Of a stretch of 64,000 nucleotides of DNA, positions 49,201-58,180 are shown piece after piece. This DNA is from Anaerolineales bacterium. GTDB lineage: Bacteria > Chloroflexota > Anaerolineae > Anaerolineales > Villigracilaceae. The DNA is taken from the NCBI GenBank assembly GCA_016789025.1, contig JAEURC010000069.1, forward strand, positions 1 to 64,000. The letters run 5' to 3'. A program made the position numbers and the translations under genes. Position 1 is the stretch's first letter. Each line of letters begins with the position of its first letter. The notes beneath the pieces are model-generated. The model did no database searches, was not told the DNA's origin, and worked only from the letters and a program-made list of their open reading frames with translations.

Positions 49201-51012
49201 ATGGGCTTCTTTGCCGGACTCAACGACGAAAAATACGATCGCCAATATACCGACCGCGAATTGACGCGGCGTATTCTGGGTTACTTTAAACCGCAAGCCA
49301 AACGTCTCGCGGCAGTCACCGCGCTGGTCATTGTCATCGCAGGGATCGGCGCATCGTTGCCTGTGGTTGTCTCTCGCATGATAGACCTGTTGAAAGGCGA
49401 GCCATCCCTGACCGCCATCAGCCTTGTTGCGTTGGCAGTGCTGGGAGTAGGCGTAGGCTTATGGGGCTTGAACTGGGCGCGGCGCAGTCTCGTGGTACGC
49501 GCGGTGGGCGATGTGGTGCTCGACCTGCGCACGCGCGCCTTCCGCGCCGCGGCAGAACATGACCTCTCCTTCTACGATCAATTTTCATCGGGGCGCATTG
49601 TCTCGCGTATCACCTCCGACACCAACGACTTTGGTCAACTCATTGTCATCGTCACCGACATCAGCTCGCAGATGGTTCAAGCGGTGATCCTCGGCGTGGT
49701 GCTGTTCCGCACAGACGTGAAGTTAACGTTGTTATTGTTTGCGTTTCTGCCGATCATTTTTGCCATCGCTGGCGGCTTCCGCGTGCTGGCGCGGCGCGTT
49801 ACCAAGCGCGGCATGAAAGCCATGGCTGATGTGAACGCCGCCATCAAAGAGACCATCAGCGGTATTTCCATCGCGAAAAATTTTCGACAGGAAGAAAGCA
49901 TTTTCAACTCGTTCAACGAATCGAACCAGCAATCGTATCAAGTCAATGTGCAACGCGGATTTGTCTTATCGCTTGTGTTTCCCACACTCAACGCGCTCGG
50001 CGGAATTTTCGTCGGCGTGCTCATCTATGTGGGCGGGTTGAGCGCGGCGCAGGGCATCGTCAGCGTGGGCGCGTGGTATCTCTTCATCATGAGCCTCGAT
50101 CAGTTCTTTTTTCCCGTCCTGAATCTCTCCGCGTTCTGGGCGCAGATCCAAGCGGGGCTTTCCGCCGCCGAACGCGCCTTTGCCCTCATCGACGCCGACC
50201 CGAACGTGATTCAAACCGACAAACAGGATGTGCATCCATTAAAGGGACACATCCACTTTGATGATCTGCATTTTCGCTATACGGATAAAGAACCGATCCT
50301 TTCGACCTTCAACCTGCTCATCCAACCTGGAGAGACGCTCGCCCTTGTAGGACATACCGGCGCAGGGAAGTCGTCCATTGCAAAGTTGATCGCGCGCTTC
50401 TACGAATTTCAGCAGGGACGCCTGCTCGTGGACGGGCGCGACATCCGCACGTTCGACTTTGCGCAATATCGCAAGCAACTCGGCATCGTGTCGCAAGTCC
50501 CGTTCTTGTTTTCAGGGACCGTTGCTGACAACATTCGCTACGCCGCGCCGGACGTGTCGGATGAGGAGATGTTGAAAATGGCGCGCGAGATCGGGGATGG
50601 CGAATGGTTGGAAACGCTGCCGAATGGAATCCAGACCGAAGTCGGGGAGAGAGGCGCGCTTCTTTCGATGGGTCAGCGTCAACTCGTGGCGTTGATGCGC
50701 GTCCTCATGCAGAAGCCCGCCATCTTCATCCTCGATGAGGCGACCGCCAGCATCGATCCGTTCACCGAATATCAAATCCAGCAGGCGCTGAATCTCATTC
50801 TCAAAAATTCGACCAGCATCCTTATCGCGCATCGCTTATCCACTGTGAAAGCGGCGGATCGAATTGTGGTGATGGAAAAAGGCGCGATCATCGAGGAGGG
50901 GAATCATGATGGCTTGCTTGCAAAAGGCGGGCATTATGCCACGCTGTACAACACGTATTTCAGGCATCAAAGCCTGGCGTATGTGGAGCAATCAAGGACA
51001 TTCGCGAAGTAA
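49201..51012 (+). CDS. ABC exporter subunit with intact Walker B glutamate
   Basis: 603 residues with six membrane helices and an ATPase domain: Walker A LVGHTGAGKSSIAKLIA, Walker B IFILDEATASID with the catalytic Glu, and signature LSMGQRQLVALMR, which departs from LSGGQ. With the previous gene it forms one degenerate ATP site (Asp Walker B with LSMGQ) and one consensus site (Glu Walker B with LSGGQ), the pattern of TM287/288-like heterodimers. A strong terminator follows. Confidence 0.92.
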   Translation: MGFFAGLNDEKYDRQYTDRELTRRILGYFKPQAKRLAAVTALVIVIAGIGASLPVVVSRMIDLLKGEPSLTAISLVALAVLGVGVGLWGLNWARRSLVVRAVGDVVLDLRTRAFRAAAEHDLSFYDQFSSGRIVSRITSDTNDFGQLIVIVTDISSQMVQAVILGVVLFRTDVKLTLLLFAFLPIIFAIAGGFRVLARRVTKRGMKAMADVNAAIKETISGISIAKNFRQEESIFNSFNESNQQSYQVNVQRGFVLSLVFPTLNALGGIFVGVLIYVGGLSAAQGIVSVGAWYLFIMSLDQFFFPVLNLSAFWAQIQAGLSAAERAFALIDADPNVIQTDKQDVHPLKGHIHFDDLHFRYTDKEPILSTFNLLIQPGETLALVGHTGAGKSSIAKLIARFYEFQQGRLLVDGRDIRTFDFAQYRKQLGIVSQVPFLFSGTVADNIRYAAPDVSDEEMLKMAREIGDGEWLETLPNGIQTEVGERGALLSMGQRQLVALMRVLMQKPAIFILDEATASIDPFTEYQIQQALNLILKNSTSILIAHRLSTVKAADRIVVMEKGAIIEEGNHDGLLAKGGHYATLYNTYFRHQSLAYVEQSRTFAK

Positions 51013-51040
51013 ACCAGCGCGTCGATTCAAGAGATACATA

Positions 51041-51082
51041 GACTCGCCCCGAACTTGGTTCGGGGCGAGTCTGTTTTTTTTT
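51041..51082 (+). terminator. Strong rho-independent terminator
   Basis: GACTCGCCCCGAAC and GTTCGGGGCGAGTC pair around TTG and are followed by TGTTTTTTTTT, 29 bases after the exporter stop. The rest of the gap to 51200 shows no gene. Confidence 0.92.
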
Positions 51083-51200
51083 GCCGCCTCATCGAGGCGC
51101 TGATGCAAAGCGTTCGGTTTTTCTTCTTTACCCGGTTTGAATCGGCATTCGCGCGGCGCTTGCGTTCGATGCAAGTGTCTGCGCCTAAATTTCATGAGTC

Positions 51201-52043
51201 TTATTTCCTGATCGTGATCTCGCCCGCGCCCATGTTGACGATGATGGTTAATGTGGGGCCGTTGCCTACTTGCGAATAGACGCTTCCTTTTTGCGACCAG
51301 CCGTCGCCGAGATTGATATCTGCCAACGCGCTGTCAATCGTGACCACCGCATTCACACCCTCTGGGATGATGAGCGTGAGGTCGCTCAAGCCGCAGTCAA
51401 CGCTGACTGTCGCATCGCGTTGCAGGTCGCCTGAAAAGTCGAGGGTGTAATTGCCCGCGCCGCCGTTGAAGATAAAACGCTCGAAGTTGGCGTTCGCCAG
51501 CCCATCCATGCGCACATCCGATGCGCCGGTGGAGTATTTGAACTCGGACATCTCCGCGAGATTCAACTCGGAGAATGAAAGGCTCACATCCGCCGCGCCG
51601 TCATTGATGGTGAGGTTTGTGAGCGCCAGCCCGCCCAGTTCAAAGGCGCCTTCGTATGCGCCCGCCGAAATTTCCAACTCCATCGGCGACGAGCCTAATT
51701 GCAAAGTCCATTCGTTTTTCATTCCGTCAAACGGCGGGAGTTTTTGGAAATTGCCCTGTTTGATCTCGATCTGCGAGCCGTCTTCGATGATTTCAGGCTT
51801 GAGGTCTGCCACATTGTAGACGGCGGTGCCATCCACCAGGTTTTTCGCGCCTGCGGACAAGTTCAGATTCCCCGCGCCGAAAGACAGAAGCAACCGCGTC
51901 TCATCTTCGCCCGGGTCTGCTACTGATATCGTTTCTTTGACCTCGGGTCCCGCCTTGACCTGCTCGGGAAGGTCAACGCTAAATCCGCACGCCATGCTTG
52001 CCAGGGCAAGAATAAGAATTGCTGAGATGATTTTTACGTTCAT
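51201..52043 (-). CDS. Beta-helical lipoprotein (toast-rack type)
   Basis: 280 residues with signal peptide and lipobox LASMAC (Cys19). The rest is rich in short beta repeats such as LLLSFGAGNLNLSAGA, FELGGLALTNLTINDGAADV, NFERFIFNGGAGNYTLDFSG and LTIIVNMGAGEITI. This is the toast-rack/DUF4097-like arrangement of surface lipoproteins and LiaF-type C-termini. A ribosome site AAGGAGATATACA precedes the ATG. Function unknown; a binding or sensing role at the cell surface is plausible. Confidence 0.82.
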   Translation of the reverse strand: MNVKIISAILILALASMACGFSVDLPEQVKAGPEVKETISVADPGEDETRLLLSFGAGNLNLSAGAKNLVDGTAVYNVADLKPEIIEDGSQIEIKQGNFQKLPPFDGMKNEWTLQLGSSPMELEISAGAYEGAFELGGLALTNLTINDGAADVSLSFSELNLAEMSEFKYSTGASDVRMDGLANANFERFIFNGGAGNYTLDFSGDLQRDATVSVDCGLSDLTLIIPEGVNAVVTIDSALADINLGDGWSQKGSVYSQVGNGPTLTIIVNMGAGEITIRK

Positions 52044-52092
52044 TGTATATCTCCTTCTGCCTTTTATACGGAGGAGATGTAAATTGGTTGCG

Positions 52093-52587
52093 TCAGAAAC
52101 TCCCCGTCTGCATGTATTTCAGGATTTTGCCATCGTATCTCCCGATGAGTTGCGCGGATGCCTCCTCCAAGACCCCTCCAAAGTAACTCTTGAGATGCCG
52201 CCTGACATATGGGTTGGCTTCCAGAGTCTTTTTGGAGTGAACGATCGCATCGTGTAAAGCGTAGATGATATGCGGCACATCCGCCATGACCGCCGCGCCG
52301 AGGCACATTGGACAGGGTTCGACGGTTGTAAACAAAATCGCGCGTTTGTAGTCCGTCCATAGTTTTTCGCCGCCGTTGAGCAAGGCGTTCAATTCGGCAT
52401 GACTGATTTGATTTTTGTTTTCTTTGTGACGCGCCCGTCCGCGTGAAATGACCTCGCCATCCAGCACAAGGACTGCGCCAATGGGATATTCTCCCGCCTT
52501 CCCCGCTTCATCCGCTTCGAGGAGCGCCTCGCGCATGAACTTTTCAAGATCGATGTGTTCGATTTCGGGTGAGATGTATTGCGTCAT
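52093..52587 (-). CDS. Cytidine/deoxycytidylate-superfamily nucleoside deaminase
   Basis: About 164 residues from the ATG at 52587; the frame to 52635 overlaps radA. The zinc site is SHAELNALLNG (HAE) and EPCPMCLGAAVMA (PCxxC). Its general form resembles guanine or tRNA adenosine deaminases (TadA), but the C-terminal part (HSKKTLEANPYVRRHLKSYF) is not obviously TadA. It follows radA after four bases, so the two are probably co-transcribed. The substrate is uncertain. Confidence 0.82.
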   Translation of the reverse strand: MTQYISPEIEHIDLEKFMREALLEADEAGKAGEYPIGAVLVLDGEVISRGRARHKENKNQISHAELNALLNGGEKLWTDYKRAILFTTVEPCPMCLGAAVMADVPHIIYALHDAIVHSKKTLEANPYVRRHLKSYFGGVLEEASAQLIGRYDGKILKYMQTGSF

Positions 52588-52591
52588 AGGT

Positions 52592-54022
52592 TTACGCCAT
52601 GTGCGGCGGAGATTTCGGCTTTTCCTTTGAGGCAAACGCCGCGTTCAACGCTTGATCGACCGAGCGGACTTCGACAATCTCGATCCCCTTCGGATACCCC
52701 TCGCCTTTTCGCAACGCCTTCGGCACGATGGCGGTTTTGAAGCCGAGTTTTTGCGCCTCACGCAGACGCGCCTGCATTTGGCTGGGCATCCGCAATTCGC
52801 CCGCGAGACCGATCTCGCCGATCAGCACCGCGTCCGCTTTGACCGAGACATCTTTCCATGAAGAAGCGATTGCCGCGGCGATGGCGAGGTCGGCGGCGGG
52901 TTCGTCAATTTGCAAACCGCCCACCACGTTGACGAACACATCCTGCTCTGAAAGTTTCAATCCCACACGGCGAGTCAACACGGCAGAGATCAACAACAGG
53001 CGGTTGAAATCAACTCCGTTGGCAGTTCTACGCGCGTTGCCGAATTGAGTCGGGGAGGTGAGTCCTTGCACCTCGACGAGGATTGGGCGTGTGCCTTCCA
53101 TTGTGACTGCAATCGCGGATCCCGCCGCGTTGACCATCCGCTCCGCGAGAAACGCTTCGGATGGATTCGTCACCTCGACGAGCCCACCTTCGCGCATTTC
53201 GAACACGCCCACTTCGGAGGTCGCGCCGAAACGATTCTTCACCGAACGCAACAGACGATAGGCTTGGAAGCGGTCACCTTCGAGATACAAGACCGTGTCC
53301 ACGATGTGTTCCAACACGCGCGGACCGGCGATCGTCCCTTCTTTGGTCACATGCCCGATGACGAAGACCGAGATTCCGCTAGTCTTTGCCAACTCGCGCA
53401 ACTGCGAGGAGCACTCGCGCACTTGACTCACTGATCCAGCGGACGAGTCCATGCTGGAGAGGTAGACCGTTTGAATCGAATCCACGATCAACAATTCAGG
53501 TTTCACTTCGCTGATGTGATTCAAAATGATTTCGAGATTGGTTTCGGTGACCAACAATAAATTTGCGGGTAAGGGCGGACGGCCGTCCGCCCTTACATTG
53601 CCATTCAAACGCGTTGCGCGCATCTTGATCTGTCGTTCTGATTCTTCTCCTGACACGTACAAAACCTTTTTTTGCCCAGCCATCTCCATTGCCATCTGCA
53701 ACATCAACGTTGATTTACCGATGCCCGGGTCGCCGCCGACCAACACGATAGAGCCCGGCACAATTCCGCCGCCTAGCACGCGCGCGAATTCTTCGATGGG
53801 AACGGGGATGCGGTCTTCGTCTCCCGCGGAGACATCGCCGATGGAACGCGGGGCAGACCGACCCGTGAGTCCGCGAACCGCTGTGGACTTCGTCACAGGC
53901 TCATCGTGGATCACTTCCTCCACCATGCTGTTGAACGATCCGCACTGCGGGCATTTTCCCATGTACGACGCGGCAACGCGCCCACATTCCTGACAGACAT
54001 ATCGTGTTTGTGTTTTTGCCAT
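52592..54022 (-). CDS. radA: DNA repair protein RadA, with repeat-derived insertion
   Basis: About 476 residues from the ATG at 54022. It has an N-terminal C4 zinc finger (CQECGRVAASYMGKCPQCG), a RecA-like core with Walker A VGGDPGIGKSTLMLQ, the RadA-specific VKNRFGAT motif, and a Lon-protease-like C-terminal domain (VGGLQIDEPAADLAIAAAIAS). It processes recombination intermediates with RecA. Residues about 138-150 (NGNVRADGRPPLP) are encoded by a perfect palindrome TAAGGGCGGACGGCCGTCCG at 53572-53607, between core strands; this looks like an insertion. The ribosome site GGGGGGAG is part of another repeat. Confidence 0.94.
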   Translation of the reverse strand: MAKTQTRYVCQECGRVAASYMGKCPQCGSFNSMVEEVIHDEPVTKSTAVRGLTGRSAPRSIGDVSAGDEDRIPVPIEEFARVLGGGIVPGSIVLVGGDPGIGKSTLMLQMAMEMAGQKKVLYVSGEESERQIKMRATRLNGNVRADGRPPLPANLLLVTETNLEIILNHISEVKPELLIVDSIQTVYLSSMDSSAGSVSQVRECSSQLRELAKTSGISVFVIGHVTKEGTIAGPRVLEHIVDTVLYLEGDRFQAYRLLRSVKNRFGATSEVGVFEMREGGLVEVTNPSEAFLAERMVNAAGSAIAVTMEGTRPILVEVQGLTSPTQFGNARRTANGVDFNRLLLISAVLTRRVGLKLSEQDVFVNVVGGLQIDEPAADLAIAAAIASSWKDVSVKADAVLIGEIGLAGELRMPSQMQARLREAQKLGFKTAIVPKALRKGEGYPKGIEIVEVRSVDQALNAAFASKEKPKSPPHMA

Positions 54023-54028
54023 GTTCAA

Positions 54029-54067
54029 CTCCCCCCTCTCCTTTAGGAGAGGGGCAGGGGGTGAGGT
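54029..54067. repeat. CCCCTCTCC/GGAGAGGGG palindrome upstream of radA
   Basis: CTCCCCCCTCTCCTTTAGGA followed by GAGGGGCAGGGGGTGAGG is a free copy of the repeat found in frame in the Gfo/Idh/MocA, mevalonate kinase and phosphotransferase genes. On the minus strand it supplies the purine run that acts as the radA ribosome site. Confidence 0.8.
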
Positions 54068-54118
54068 CGAGTATAACAGAATTTATGTTCTGTTTTCATT
54101 TGCGCGCGTTTTGAAATT

Positions 54119-54194
54119 TGCTATACTCGCTTTGCGAACGCAATGCATCAAAATTAGATACGTTGTGTCCAAATTTTGGATTCGGAGAAATTGC
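54119..54194 (+). promoter_or_regulatory. Extended -10 promoter and leader of the ZIP gene
   Basis: TGCTATACT (TATACT at 54122-54127) is the same extended -10 as for ftsK, but here a leader of about 60 bases and a ribosome site GGAGA (54184-54188) precede the ATG at 54195. Confidence 0.6.
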
Positions 54195-55010
54195 ATGAGC
54201 GAATGGTTCGTTCAACTCAACCCCGTATGGCAGGCATTGATCGCCACCACGTTCACATGGTTTGTTACCGCACTCGGCGCGGCGACAGTGTTCTTTTTCA
54301 AACAAGTGAATCGCAAATTGTTAGACGGGATGCTCGGCTTCGCGGCGGGCGTGATGATCGCGGCAAGTTTTTGGTCACTGCTCGCGCCCGCCATTCAGAT
54401 GACGCGCGAAACGAACGATGTGCCAGTCTGGCTTCCCTCCGCCATTGGATTTTTACTTGGCGGCGCGTTCATTCGTCTCATTGATCTATTTTTGCCTCAT
54501 CTTCATTTGGGATTCCCTGTCAACGACGCGGAGGGAGTTCCAACAAAATGGAGGCGGAGTATTTTGTTGGTGCTGGCGATCACATTGCATAACATTCCCG
54601 AAGGGCTTGCCATCGGCGTTGCTTTCGGCGCGGTCGCGGCAAATTTATCCTCTGCCACTCTGGCAGGCGCGGTCGCGCTCGCCATCGGTATCGCGATCCA
54701 AAATTTCCCAGAAGGCGTTGCGGTTTCGGTGCCGCTCCGTTCAGAGGGAATGTCGCGCTTAAAAAGTTTTTGGTACGGGCAATCGTCCGCGTTGATCGAA
54801 CCCATCGCAGGGATGATCGGCGCGGGAGCTGTGTTGTTAATGCGACCCATCCTGCCGTACGCGTTGGCATTCGCCGCAGGCGCGATGATCTTCGTGGTGG
54901 TCGAAGAGTTGATCCCCGAATCGCAACTGGCAAAGAACACCGACTTCGCCACGTCCGGCGCGATGCTCGGGTTTGTGATCATGATGATTCTGGATGTGGG
55001 CTTGAGTTGA
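54195..55010 (+). CDS. ZIP family divalent metal transporter (GufA type)
   Basis: 271 residues with eight predicted helices. The metal-binding helix motifs are ITLHNIPEGLAIGVAFGA and AIGIAIQNFPEGVAVSVPL, and LGFAAGVMIAASFWSLLAPA is near the start. These match the GufA branch of ZIP, which moves Zn2+ and related ions into the cytosol. The longer frame upstream is not used because it lies in the promoter. Confidence 0.9.
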   Translation: MSEWFVQLNPVWQALIATTFTWFVTALGAATVFFFKQVNRKLLDGMLGFAAGVMIAASFWSLLAPAIQMTRETNDVPVWLPSAIGFLLGGAFIRLIDLFLPHLHLGFPVNDAEGVPTKWRRSILLVLAITLHNIPEGLAIGVAFGAVAANLSSATLAGAVALAIGIAIQNFPEGVAVSVPLRSEGMSRLKSFWYGQSSALIEPIAGMIGAGAVLLMRPILPYALAFAAGAMIFVVVEELIPESQLAKNTDFATSGAMLGFVIMMILDVGLS

Positions 55011-55094
55011 GGACGAAGGTTGAACAATGCTTGAAACTTTGTAGCGTCATTATCCGTTATAGGTAGCATAAAATCATTCAAAGGGAGATGTCAC

Positions 55095-56237
55095 ATGCGT
55101 AGATCAACTTTGGTCGTTCACCTTGCTATTACACTTGCTTTTGTTGTTTCGTGCTCCCCCCAAGCAACCCCACCACCGACAGTTGAAGACGTTGAAAGTT
55201 CGGTCCGTATTTTGCCTGCTGAATCCAAAGTTCCAGATGAGTTCTTACCTGAAGCGCTGCCAGCAACCGCAACCAGCTTACCTACTAGCGTTACACAACA
55301 ACCCTTTTCAACACCTACCGATGTACTCGCATTGATTGGCACACCCATTCCAGAAAACCCTGAAGCGATTGGGCTTAATAATTTTGCACAACTCAAGCAA
55401 ATTGGACAGTGGGGACGAGGTTCAATTCTGGGGGTTGGTTTCACTCCAGATGGGAATTCGTTCGTTGCCGTCAGTGAAATGGGCTGGACGATCTACGATA
55501 TGAATGCGCTGGATCAACCTCCTTCATGGGTTGCATTCCCCAAACCAATATTGTTCGATGAATTTTATTTCAGTAGCGACGGAAGCAAGGTCAAGTTTTA
55601 TCGCTCCAGCTACGACGCCATAACCACTCATATTTTGAGTTTTCCGTATGCAGAAAAAATAACAGCTGAAAACGGAGCGATCTGGCTCGAACCCGATGGA
55701 GTGATCGACTATAACAAGATAATATTGAACTCTCCCGACGGGACACAGACCCTAAAAAGCAATCTTGTGTATGAATACAACGAAGCGACGTTCAGCGAAG
55801 AGACCTCCGTTCGGGAGATGTACGATTCAAATCGAAACCTGCTGTATACATTTAGAGATGACGCTCCATATGTTACATACTCCGATCGTAACGGTCCTGA
55901 AGGGTGCGATTTGAGCGTGTTTAGCATGTGTGGAAACGCCCTGATGGCAGTAGCAACGACACCTATGAAAGCGCTCTTCTCGTCAGATAGTAGAACCTTT
56001 GCCGCCTTATACGATACTCCCAGCTTGTACACGGGAATCATGCGTGCCTATAGCTATGTCCGCATTTACGAAAGCGCGAGCGGCGATCTCCTTGGTTCGA
56101 TCGGCGGTTTCACAAAACCTGTGCAAGATTTTGGTTATTCACCAGACGGCAAACTGTTGGTAGTCGGCTTTGTGGACGGCTCAATCATCTTATGGGATAT
56201 TGCCAACGCAAAATCCATATATGGGTCAGGCATATGA
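55095..56237 (+). CDS. WD40-type lipoprotein, N-terminal part of a split propeller
   Basis: 380 residues with a lipoprotein signal (LAITLAFVVSC, Cys20) and a Pro/Thr linker. WD-like blades include VGFTPDGNSFVAVSEMGWT, FSSDSRTFAALYD and FGYSPDGKLLVVGFVDGSI. The frame stops at TGA inside a blade end (SIILWDIANAKSIYGSGI). The next frame opens at an ATG overlapping this stop (ATGA) and continues the propeller. Either the gene has a frameshift or the two parts are coupled. GGAGATG precedes the ATG. Confidence 0.75.
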   Translation: MRRSTLVVHLAITLAFVVSCSPQATPPPTVEDVESSVRILPAESKVPDEFLPEALPATATSLPTSVTQQPFSTPTDVLALIGTPIPENPEAIGLNNFAQLKQIGQWGRGSILGVGFTPDGNSFVAVSEMGWTIYDMNALDQPPSWVAFPKPILFDEFYFSSDGSKVKFYRSSYDAITTHILSFPYAEKITAENGAIWLEPDGVIDYNKIILNSPDGTQTLKSNLVYEYNEATFSEETSVREMYDSNRNLLYTFRDDAPYVTYSDRNGPEGCDLSVFSMCGNALMAVATTPMKALFSSDSRTFAALYDTPSLYTGIMRAYSYVRIYESASGDLLGSIGGFTKPVQDFGYSPDGKLLVVGFVDGSIILWDIANAKSIYGSGI

Positions 56238-57166
56238 ATGCGCCCGTATGGAGAGTAGAGTATTCTCACGATAGCAAATACTTGTTGATCCAGCGTGCGG
56301 AAGAATTGGAAGTCCGATTAACGGCAACTGGAAGCTTGCTTTACCGATTTGATATGACCGAGTTCGCCCTATCGCCGATCAAGAATCTGATCGCCCTTGG
56401 TGATAGTGAAGGAAACATCCAGATCCGCGACTTGGATTCTGGGGAGGGCATTCGGACTATTCAGGCGCACACCGCCACGATCTACTCCATTGCTTTTTCG
56501 CCTGATGGGCTTTATCTGGCTTCTGCTGGGCAGGATTGCGATATCAAGTTATGGGACTTGGCAAACGGAAAACTTCTGCACTACTTTGAAGAAACGGCTG
56601 TGGATGCATACGAAATCGGCATGTCATCTCGAATCTTCTCCACGTATCTTGAATTCATTCCAAACGAGAATATGTTGGTAGGGTTTGGGAGCTGGGGAAC
56701 GGTTGTTAATTGGAACGTCAACTCAGGCGCGACCAATTATGTTATTCAATCTCCCGCGTTGGAGTATTACAATGGCATGGTTACGCTCAACCCGCACTTC
56801 CCTGAGTTTTTCGATGTAGATATGTCGAACAACAGTTTTTATATCAACGACAATGGGTTTGATCTGGCAACTGGTCAAAGCCTGGGTGTTTATCAACTTC
56901 CCGCACAGCTACCGAAAGGATGTTCGCCTGTGGGTCCAATTTCCATCGATGGGCAACTATTGTTCACGCGCGGCTACGATACACGGGAAGGCAAAATTTG
57001 CATTCTCGACTCCAATTCTTTGAATCTACTTGGGGAGATCTATATCATGCCTGAAAGTGATACCCATATTGAATGGGTGAACTGGTTATATCTCTCGCCT
57101 GATGGAAAACAACTCATTGTGACGGTAGGAAGCGGTATTGTCTACGTATACCAAATCGCCCAATAA
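56234..57166 (+). CDS. WD40 protein, C-terminal part of the split propeller
   Basis: 310 residues from the ATG at 56234, lacking any export signal. It begins within a blade (NAPVWRVEYSHDSKYLLI) and carries further WD repeats such as IYSIAFSPDGLYLASAGQDC and IKLWDLANGKLLHYF. Since it has no signal of its own, it would be stranded in the cytosol unless made as one chain with the upstream part. The overlap ATGA fits termination-reinitiation or a recent one-base change. Confidence 0.7.
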   Translation: MNAPVWRVEYSHDSKYLLIQRAEELEVRLTATGSLLYRFDMTEFALSPIKNLIALGDSEGNIQIRDLDSGEGIRTIQAHTATIYSIAFSPDGLYLASAGQDCDIKLWDLANGKLLHYFEETAVDAYEIGMSSRIFSTYLEFIPNENMLVGFGSWGTVVNWNVNSGATNYVIQSPALEYYNGMVTLNPHFPEFFDVDMSNNSFYINDNGFDLATGQSLGVYQLPAQLPKGCSPVGPISIDGQLLFTRGYDTREGKICILDSNSLNLLGEIYIMPESDTHIEWVNWLYLSPDGKQLIVTVGSGIVYVYQIAQ

Positions 57167-57167
57167 T

Positions 57168-57201
57168 AAAACGAGCGCAGAATTTCTTCTGCGCTCGTTT
57201 T
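57168..57201. terminator. Rho-independent terminator between convergent genes
   Basis: AAAACGAGCGCAGAA and TTCTGCGCTCGTTTT pair around four bases between the WD40 gene (+) and dusB (-). T runs are present in both directions. Confidence 0.9.
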
Positions 57202-57203
57202 AT

Positions 57204-58169
57204 TTAATTCTCCATTGTGACATAAACCTGATTCAACATCTCCAAAAATTCCCCCGAAGGTCGTTCTTTCAAAATCTCTTTGCGCGCGTTGCGGTCGAGC
57301 GTTCTCAGCAACAGATATTGCACCGCATACTTGCGGAAGAGTCTCTGCCCATCCTCTTCGCCGTAAAACTGCACGCTCTTCGCCAAATGCTCGTGGATGG
57401 TCTCCATCACCAACTCGTGCGGCACTTGTTCGCGGTCATAGCCCGCAAAGATCCACGGATTAGCGATCGCGCCGCGCCCGATCATCACCGCATCGCAATG
57501 TGTATGCTGTTTCATTCTTTGGATATCAACCACGCTTCGGACGTCGCCCGAGCCTGTTACAGGGATCCGAACCGTGGACTTCACCTCAGCGATCGCGTCC
57601 CAATCGGCGTCGCCGCTGTAGCGTTGTTCCTTCGTCCGTCCATGCACCGCGATCAGTGAACCGCCTTCTTCTTCCACGATTCGCGCGATGAGTTTGTAAT
57701 TTTTATTTTTGTCCCATCCCAAGCGGATCTTCCCTGTGACGGGAACTTTCAACGATTTCACCAGCGAACGAAACGTGCGCGCGATCCGCAACGGACTCGG
57801 CATCATACCCACGCCCGCGCCGCGATCTGCAATGGATTTGGCGGGACATCCCATGTTGATGTCAATGATGTCGGGCTTCCACTTTTCCACGATCAACGCG
57901 GCTTTGAGGATCAGGTCTGGGTCATCACCATAGATTTGGAACGTGACAGGTCGTTCGGCTTCTTCATAATACAACCGCTTTGCAGGTTCCTTCGAGCGGC
58001 TGAGGATCTTCTCCACTTTCACGAACTCGGTATAACTCATTGCCGAACCGAGGGCGCGGCAAATCGAACGGAAGGGCCAGTCCGAGTAGCCGTCCATAGG
58101 CGCGAGAAGCGTATCCCCGTAGATGGGGATGTCGCGTACCAAAAAGTTGGGAGTCCGTGCTTCAGTCAT
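57204..58169 (-). CDS. dusB: tRNA-dihydrouridine synthase
   Basis: 321 residues from the ATG at 58169, an FMN-binding TIM barrel. Motifs: LLAPMDGYSDWPFRSIC, the catalytic-Cys loop INMGCPAKSIADRGAG, VHGRTKEQRYSGDADW and VMIGRGAIANPWIF. It reduces uridines in the tRNA D-loop. Start 58169 is favoured over 58205 because the promoter box TGTTATACT lies between them; the leader would be only a few bases. Confidence 0.9.
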   Translation of the reverse strand: MTEARTPNFLVRDIPIYGDTLLAPMDGYSDWPFRSICRALGSAMSYTEFVKVEKILSRSKEPAKRLYYEEAERPVTFQIYGDDPDLILKAALIVEKWKPDIIDINMGCPAKSIADRGAGVGMMPSPLRIARTFRSLVKSLKVPVTGKIRLGWDKNKNYKLIARIVEEEGGSLIAVHGRTKEQRYSGDADWDAIAEVKSTVRIPVTGSGDVRSVVDIQRMKQHTHCDAVMIGRGAIANPWIFAGYDREQVPHELVMETIHEHLAKSVQFYGEEDGQRLFRKYAVQYLLLRTLDRNARKEILKERPSGEFLEMLNQVYVTMEN

Positions 58170-58180
58170 AAGCGACGGCA

